A stretch of 64,000 nt of DNA from Corynebacterium comes (GTDB lineage: Bacteria > Actinomycetota > Actinomycetes > Mycobacteriales > Mycobacteriaceae), in contig NZ_CP046454.1 of NCBI RefSeq assembly GCF_009734405.1, positions 19,517-83,516 of the forward strand, written 5' to 3'. Below, piece after piece: positions 60,895 through 64,000 of the stretch. Numbering within the stretch: position 1 is the stretch's first letter; each line of letters opens with the position of its first letter. A program made the translations under genes and the position numbers. Under the pieces are notes generated by a model. That model searched no databases, was not told the origin of the DNA, and saw only the letters and a program-made list of their open reading frames with translations.

Positions 60895-63330
60895 TCAGGC
60901 CGGTTCCTCCCGTGATACCTGATCACGGGAAAGGTCGGGACCGGGGACAGCTGACCATTGCCAGTTGCTGATTCCCGGCATGTCTTCGCCGTGGGTGCGG
61001 ATGTACTGGTGATGTTCGATCAAGGCGTTCTTGAATTTTTCGCGCGCGCTGGCCGACACGTCCTTGAGCCGGGGCACTCTGTCAATCACAGCCATGGCCA
61101 GGTGGAACCGGTCGATCCGGTTGAGCACGCACATATCAAACGGTGTCGTCGTAGTGCCTTCCTCCCTAAAACCGTGGACATGGAAGTTGCCGTGGTTGGT
61201 CCGCCGGTAAGTGAGCCGGTGGATCAACCACGGATAGCCGTGGTAGGCGAAGATCACTGGCTTGTCCGTGGTGAACAGCGCGTCGAAATCGATGTCCGAC
61301 AGCCCGTGCGGGCCTTCGGACTCGTGTTGCAGCCGGAGGAGGTCTACGACGTTGACCACCCGGATCGACAGATCCGGAAAGTGGGTGCGCAAAAGGTCCA
61401 CGGCGGCGAGGGTCTCCATGGTGGGAACGTCTCCGGCGCAACCCAGCACGACGTCCGGTTCAGTGTCCGGGTGTGTGCTGGCCCAGTCCCAGATGCCGAT
61501 GCCCTTGGTGCAGTGGACGATGGCATCGTCCATGTCCAGGTATTGCAGCTGTGGCTGTTTACCGGCGACGATGACATTGACATACTGACGGCTGCGCAGG
61601 CAGTGGTCGGCCACCGACAGCAGCGTGTTCGCATCCGGTGGTAGGTATACCCGGATGACCTCGGGTTTCTTGTTGAGCACGTGATCGATGAAGCCGGGAT
61701 CCTGATGGGAGAAACCATTGTGGTCCTGCCGCCAGACGTGGGAGGTCACCAGATAGTTCAGGGAGGCCACCGGCCTGCGCCACGGGATACCGTTGGCCGT
61801 ATCCAACCACTTGGCGTGCTGGTTGAACATGGAGTCCACAATATGGATGAAGGCCTCATAGCAGGAGAAGAATCCGTGTCGACCGGTGAGCAGGTAACCC
61901 TCCAGCCAGCCCTGACAGGTGTGCTCGGACAGGATTTCCATGACCCGTCCGTCACGGGCCAGATGATCATCCCCGGGGACTGCTCCGGCATTCCAGGCCC
62001 GGTCCGTGGCCTCCAGAACAGCGGTCAGGCGGTTGGAGTTGTTCTCATCCGGGGCGAAAACCCGAAAATTGTCCATATTCGCAGCCATAATGTCGCGCAA
62101 CATCTGCCCCAGCACCCGGGTTGCCTCGACCTGACCGGTGCCGGGTTCTTCCACCGGCACCGCGTAATCGCGAAAATCCGGCATCCGTAGATCCCGCAAT
62201 AACGTGCCGCCATTGGCATGAGGGTTGGCACTCATCCGTCTGTCCCCGACAGGGTGCAGAGTGCCGATCTCTTCGACCGGTTTCCCGGAGTCGTCGAAGA
62301 GCTCCTCTGGGCGGTAACTGCGTAACCAGTCCTCGAGGATCTGCCGGTGGCTCTCGTTTTCCCGTGCCTCGCTGAAGGGAACCTGGTGGGAGCGCCAGGA
62401 CCCTTCCACGTCCTGCCCATCCACTTCCGCCGGGCCGGTCCATCCCTTGGGGGAGCGCAACACGATCATCGGCCAGCGGGGCCTGTGCGTCTCTCCGTTC
62501 TCGCGGGCACGACGCTGGATCTGCGCAATTTCCTCCAGACAGGTATCCAAGGCTCGGGCGAAGTCCTGGTGCATCTGTTCCGGGTCGTGGCCCTCCACGT
62601 AATAGGGCGTATGCCCGTAACCGCGCAGCAAGTCGTCCAACTCGTTATGGTCAATCCGTGCCAGGACGGTGGGACTGGCGATCTTGTAGCCGTTGAGGTG
62701 CAGGATCGGCAACACAGCTCCGTCGCGTGCCGGATTCATGAACTTGTTGGAGTGCCAGCTGGCTGCCAGCGGACCGGTTTCCGCCTCCCCATCGCCCACC
62801 ACGGCCGCGACAATAAGGTCGGGGTTGTCGAAGGCCGCCCCGTAGGCGTGGGAGAGGGCGTAACCCAGTTCCCCGCCCTCGTGAATGGAGCCAGGAGTTT
62901 CCGGGGCCACATGGCTGGGAATCCCTCCGGGGAAGGAGAACTGCTTAAATAACTGTTTCATCCCCGCCAGGTCCTGGCTCACGTCCGGATAAGTCTGGCT
63001 ATACGTCCCTTCCAGCCATCCCGCTGCCACCGGGCCTGGTCCACCGTGGCCGGGGCCCATGACGTAGATCATGTTGAGATCGCGTTTGATGATGCTGTGG
63101 TTTAAATGCGCGTAGATGAAGTTCAACCCCGGGGTGGTGCCCCAGTGCCCCAACAACCGGGGTTTGATGTGTTCGGGCTGCAACGGTTCGCGCAGCAGGG
63201 GATTGTCCATCAGGTAGATCTGCCCGACGGACAGATAGTTCGCTGCCCGCCACCAGGCATGAAGCCGGGTGAGTTCGGTGGGTGTCAGGCCCCCACCATC
63301 AGAGTGCATTTCAGTAGTGTTATTTACCAT
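60895..63330 (-). CDS. xfp: Xylulose-5-phosphate/fructose-6-phosphate phosphoketolase
   Basis: A TPP enzyme of about 811 residues that splits xylulose 5-phosphate (and fructose 6-phosphate) with phosphate to acetyl phosphate and GAP (or erythrose 4-phosphate). Family hallmarks are [40 protein letters not shown], the TPP/Mg motif [39 protein letters not shown] and [21 protein letters not shown] 63330 is the conservative start; a GTG at 63372 behind GAGGTGA would add 14 residues. It is first in a two-gene unit with the phosphorylase fusion. It yields acetyl phosphate without passing through GAPDH. Confidence 0.95.
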   Translation of the reverse strand: MVNNTTEMHSDGGGLTPTELTRLHAWWRAANYLSVGQIYLMDNPLLREPLQPEHIKPRLLGHWGTTPGLNFIYAHLNHSIIKRDLNMIYVMGPGHGGPGPVAAGWLEGTYSQTYPDVSQDLAGMKQLFKQFSFPGGIPSHVAPETPGSIHEGGELGYALSHAYGAAFDNPDLIVAAVVGDGEAETGPLAASWHSNKFMNPARDGAVLPILHLNGYKIASPTVLARIDHNELDDLLRGYGHTPYYVEGHDPEQMHQDFARALDTCLEEIAQIQRRARENGETHRPRWPMIVLRSPKGWTGPAEVDGQDVEGSWRSHQVPFSEARENESHRQILEDWLRSYRPEELFDDSGKPVEEIGTLHPVGDRRMSANPHANGGTLLRDLRMPDFRDYAVPVEEPGTGQVEATRVLGQMLRDIMAANMDNFRVFAPDENNSNRLTAVLEATDRAWNAGAVPGDDHLARDGRVMEILSEHTCQGWLEGYLLTGRHGFFSCYEAFIHIVDSMFNQHAKWLDTANGIPWRRPVASLNYLVTSHVWRQDHNGFSHQDPGFIDHVLNKKPEVIRVYLPPDANTLLSVADHCLRSRQYVNVIVAGKQPQLQYLDMDDAIVHCTKGIGIWDWASTHPDTEPDVVLGCAGDVPTMETLAAVDLLRTHFPDLSIRVVNVVDLLRLQHESEGPHGLSDIDFDALFTTDKPVIFAYHGYPWLIHRLTYRRTNHGNFHVHGFREEGTTTTPFDMCVLNRIDRFHLAMAVIDRVPRLKDVSASAREKFKNALIEHHQYIRTHGEDMPGISNWQWSAVPGPDLSRDQVSREEPA

Positions 63331-63510
63331 CTCATCTGTGCTTTCCCTCGGAATGTCGATGATCTGAACCACTGCGCTCACCTCGTTGCCACAACCGCAG
63401 GTGCGGGGCAATAGTGCTGGAGCAACGTCTCATTCGCGACGTTCCCGGAGAGCGAAGGCTCCTGCCTATCGGGAGGTGGGGGCGATAGTGAGCGTGATCG
63501 TGGTGCGGGG

Positions 63511-63921
63511 TTAGCTCAGGGTGGCGAGCAGCTGCGCGCAGGCTTGTTCACACCGACGGCAGGCCTCGGCACAGACCTTGCAGTGCTCGTGCATCTCAGC
63601 GTGGCGATCGCATTCCTCCCCACACGCCTGACACGCAGTACGACAGGCCTCCAGGAGGGAGCGGATGAGGTTGACATCCCAACCGCCGGGACGCGAAAGC
63701 ACCCGGCCGGTGGTCTCACAGATGTCAGCGCAGTCGAGGTTGAGGCGGATGCAGGTGGTCAGCTCCGCGACCATGTTCTCGCTCAGGCAGGCATCCGCGC
63801 AGGCGGTGCAGGTCTGGGCGCACTCGAAGCAGGCTGCGATGCATTCGGCCAGTGCATCCTTGTCGATCTGGCTCAGGTCTTTCGGGTGGGTATCCAGCAT
63901 GGTGCGTACGTGATGAGTCAT
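63511..63921 (-). CDS. Cys-rich four-helix copper-storage protein (DUF326/Csp type)
   Basis: From ATG 63921 (AGGGAGC upstream) the 136-residue protein is a helical bundle lined with Cys: AECIAACFECAQTCTACADA, CLSENMVAELTTCIRLNLDC, LLEACRTACQACGEECDRHA, then HCKVCAEACRRCEQACAQLL. The repeated CxxxC/CxxC spacing along helices is the signature of Csp proteins, which load many Cu(I) ions inside the bundle. No signal peptide is present, so it acts in the cytosol (Csp3-like). A truncated duplicate of its 5' end lies at 39.4 kb. The promoter continues to the window edge. Confidence 0.93.
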   Translation of the reverse strand: MTHHVRTMLDTHPKDLSQIDKDALAECIAACFECAQTCTACADACLSENMVAELTTCIRLNLDCADICETTGRVLSRPGGWDVNLIRSLLEACRTACQACGEECDRHAEMHEHCKVCAEACRRCEQACAQLLATLS

Positions 63922-64000
63922 GTCGTGCTCCCTATCTCGCGTCGATCCGAAAAAAGCCGGTCGAGCCGACCGGCCCACACTCTCGACCCTAGGGGTCTCC
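63831..64000. repeat. Diverged direct repeat of 39331-39510
   Basis: Promoter and 5' coding part of the intact copper-storage gene, in the same orientation as the relic upstream of copZ. Includes GACCCTAGGGGTC at 63985-63997, a short palindrome loosely similar to a CsoR core. Confidence 0.85.

Overview
The window reads as high-GC actinobacterial DNA, almost certainly Corynebacterium. Supporting signs are an Lsr2-type nucleoid protein, a DUF2771 gene, a CcsA/ResB cytochrome c maturation set and a CopRS/CsoR copper system. It is a composite heavy-metal resistance island, on a large plasmid or inserted in the chromosome; the sequence alone does not decide which. Resolvases, an IS256-family fragment, truncated genes and three near-copies of an M23 peptidase gene show repeated recombination.

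Layout. 1-6.2 kb: mobile-element backbone with two serine recombinases, a clipped XRE gene, two exported proteins, Lsr2, an HhH-type protein, an XRE regulator and a small ORF, at lower GC in part. 6.4-9.6 kb: manganese import (mntH, mntR) and a CmtR-CadD cadmium pair. 9.6-12.5 kb: IS256 debris followed by chromosome-like genes (DUF2771, a frameshifted universal stress protein, a membrane protein, a DinB-like protein). 12.5-15.6 kb: merA/merR and an ACR3-like arsenite exporter. 15.6-27.8 kb: a block bounded by an exact 404-bp inverted repeat (the 3' halves of two outward-facing M23 genes). It holds a truncated multicopper oxidase, a SHOCT protein, two SPC-type P1B ATPases, SURF1, a second CmtR, CopC and a CopD-CtaG fusion. 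27.9-35.8 kb: ArsR-DsbA-VKOR, a VIT-family transporter, DUF302, DUF305, a cupin, ArsR-MFS and a frameshifted CDF exporter. 36-40.6 kb: csoR, copA, copZ, a relic of a copper-storage gene and the third M23 gene. 41.2-49.6 kb (minus strand): CueP-like protein, multicopper oxidase, TlpA, CcdA, ResB, CcsA and an Lnt homologue with a Ser in place of the catalytic Cys. 50-55.3 kb: copRS, copZ-like, CPH-type copB, DUF305. 55.3-63.4 kb: archaeal-type GAPDH, class I aldolase, a beta-phosphoglucomutase/GH65 phosphorylase fusion and phosphoketolase. 63.5 kb: a Cys-rich four-helix copper-storage protein.

How it fits together. Efflux (CopA, CopB, CadA, CadD, the P1B-4 pump), sequestration (CopZ, Csp, CueP, DUF305), oxidation or reduction (multicopper oxidase, MerA) and sensing (CsoR, CopRS, CmtR, ArsR, MerR, MntR) form a conventional metal-resistance set. 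The striking addition is a second layer that seems to supply metal-tolerant or spare copies of housekeeping functions that metals damage: cytochrome c maturation, SURF1/CtaG, DsbA/VKOR, and above all a central-carbon bypass (phosphorolysis of an alpha-glucoside, phosphoketolase, metal-independent aldolase, alternative GAPDH). That cassette lies between the copper genes and the copper-storage gene and is my best candidate for an undescribed system. Regulatory DNA supports the copper part: three CsoR palindromes and three 9-2-9 direct repeats of the CopR type are visible.
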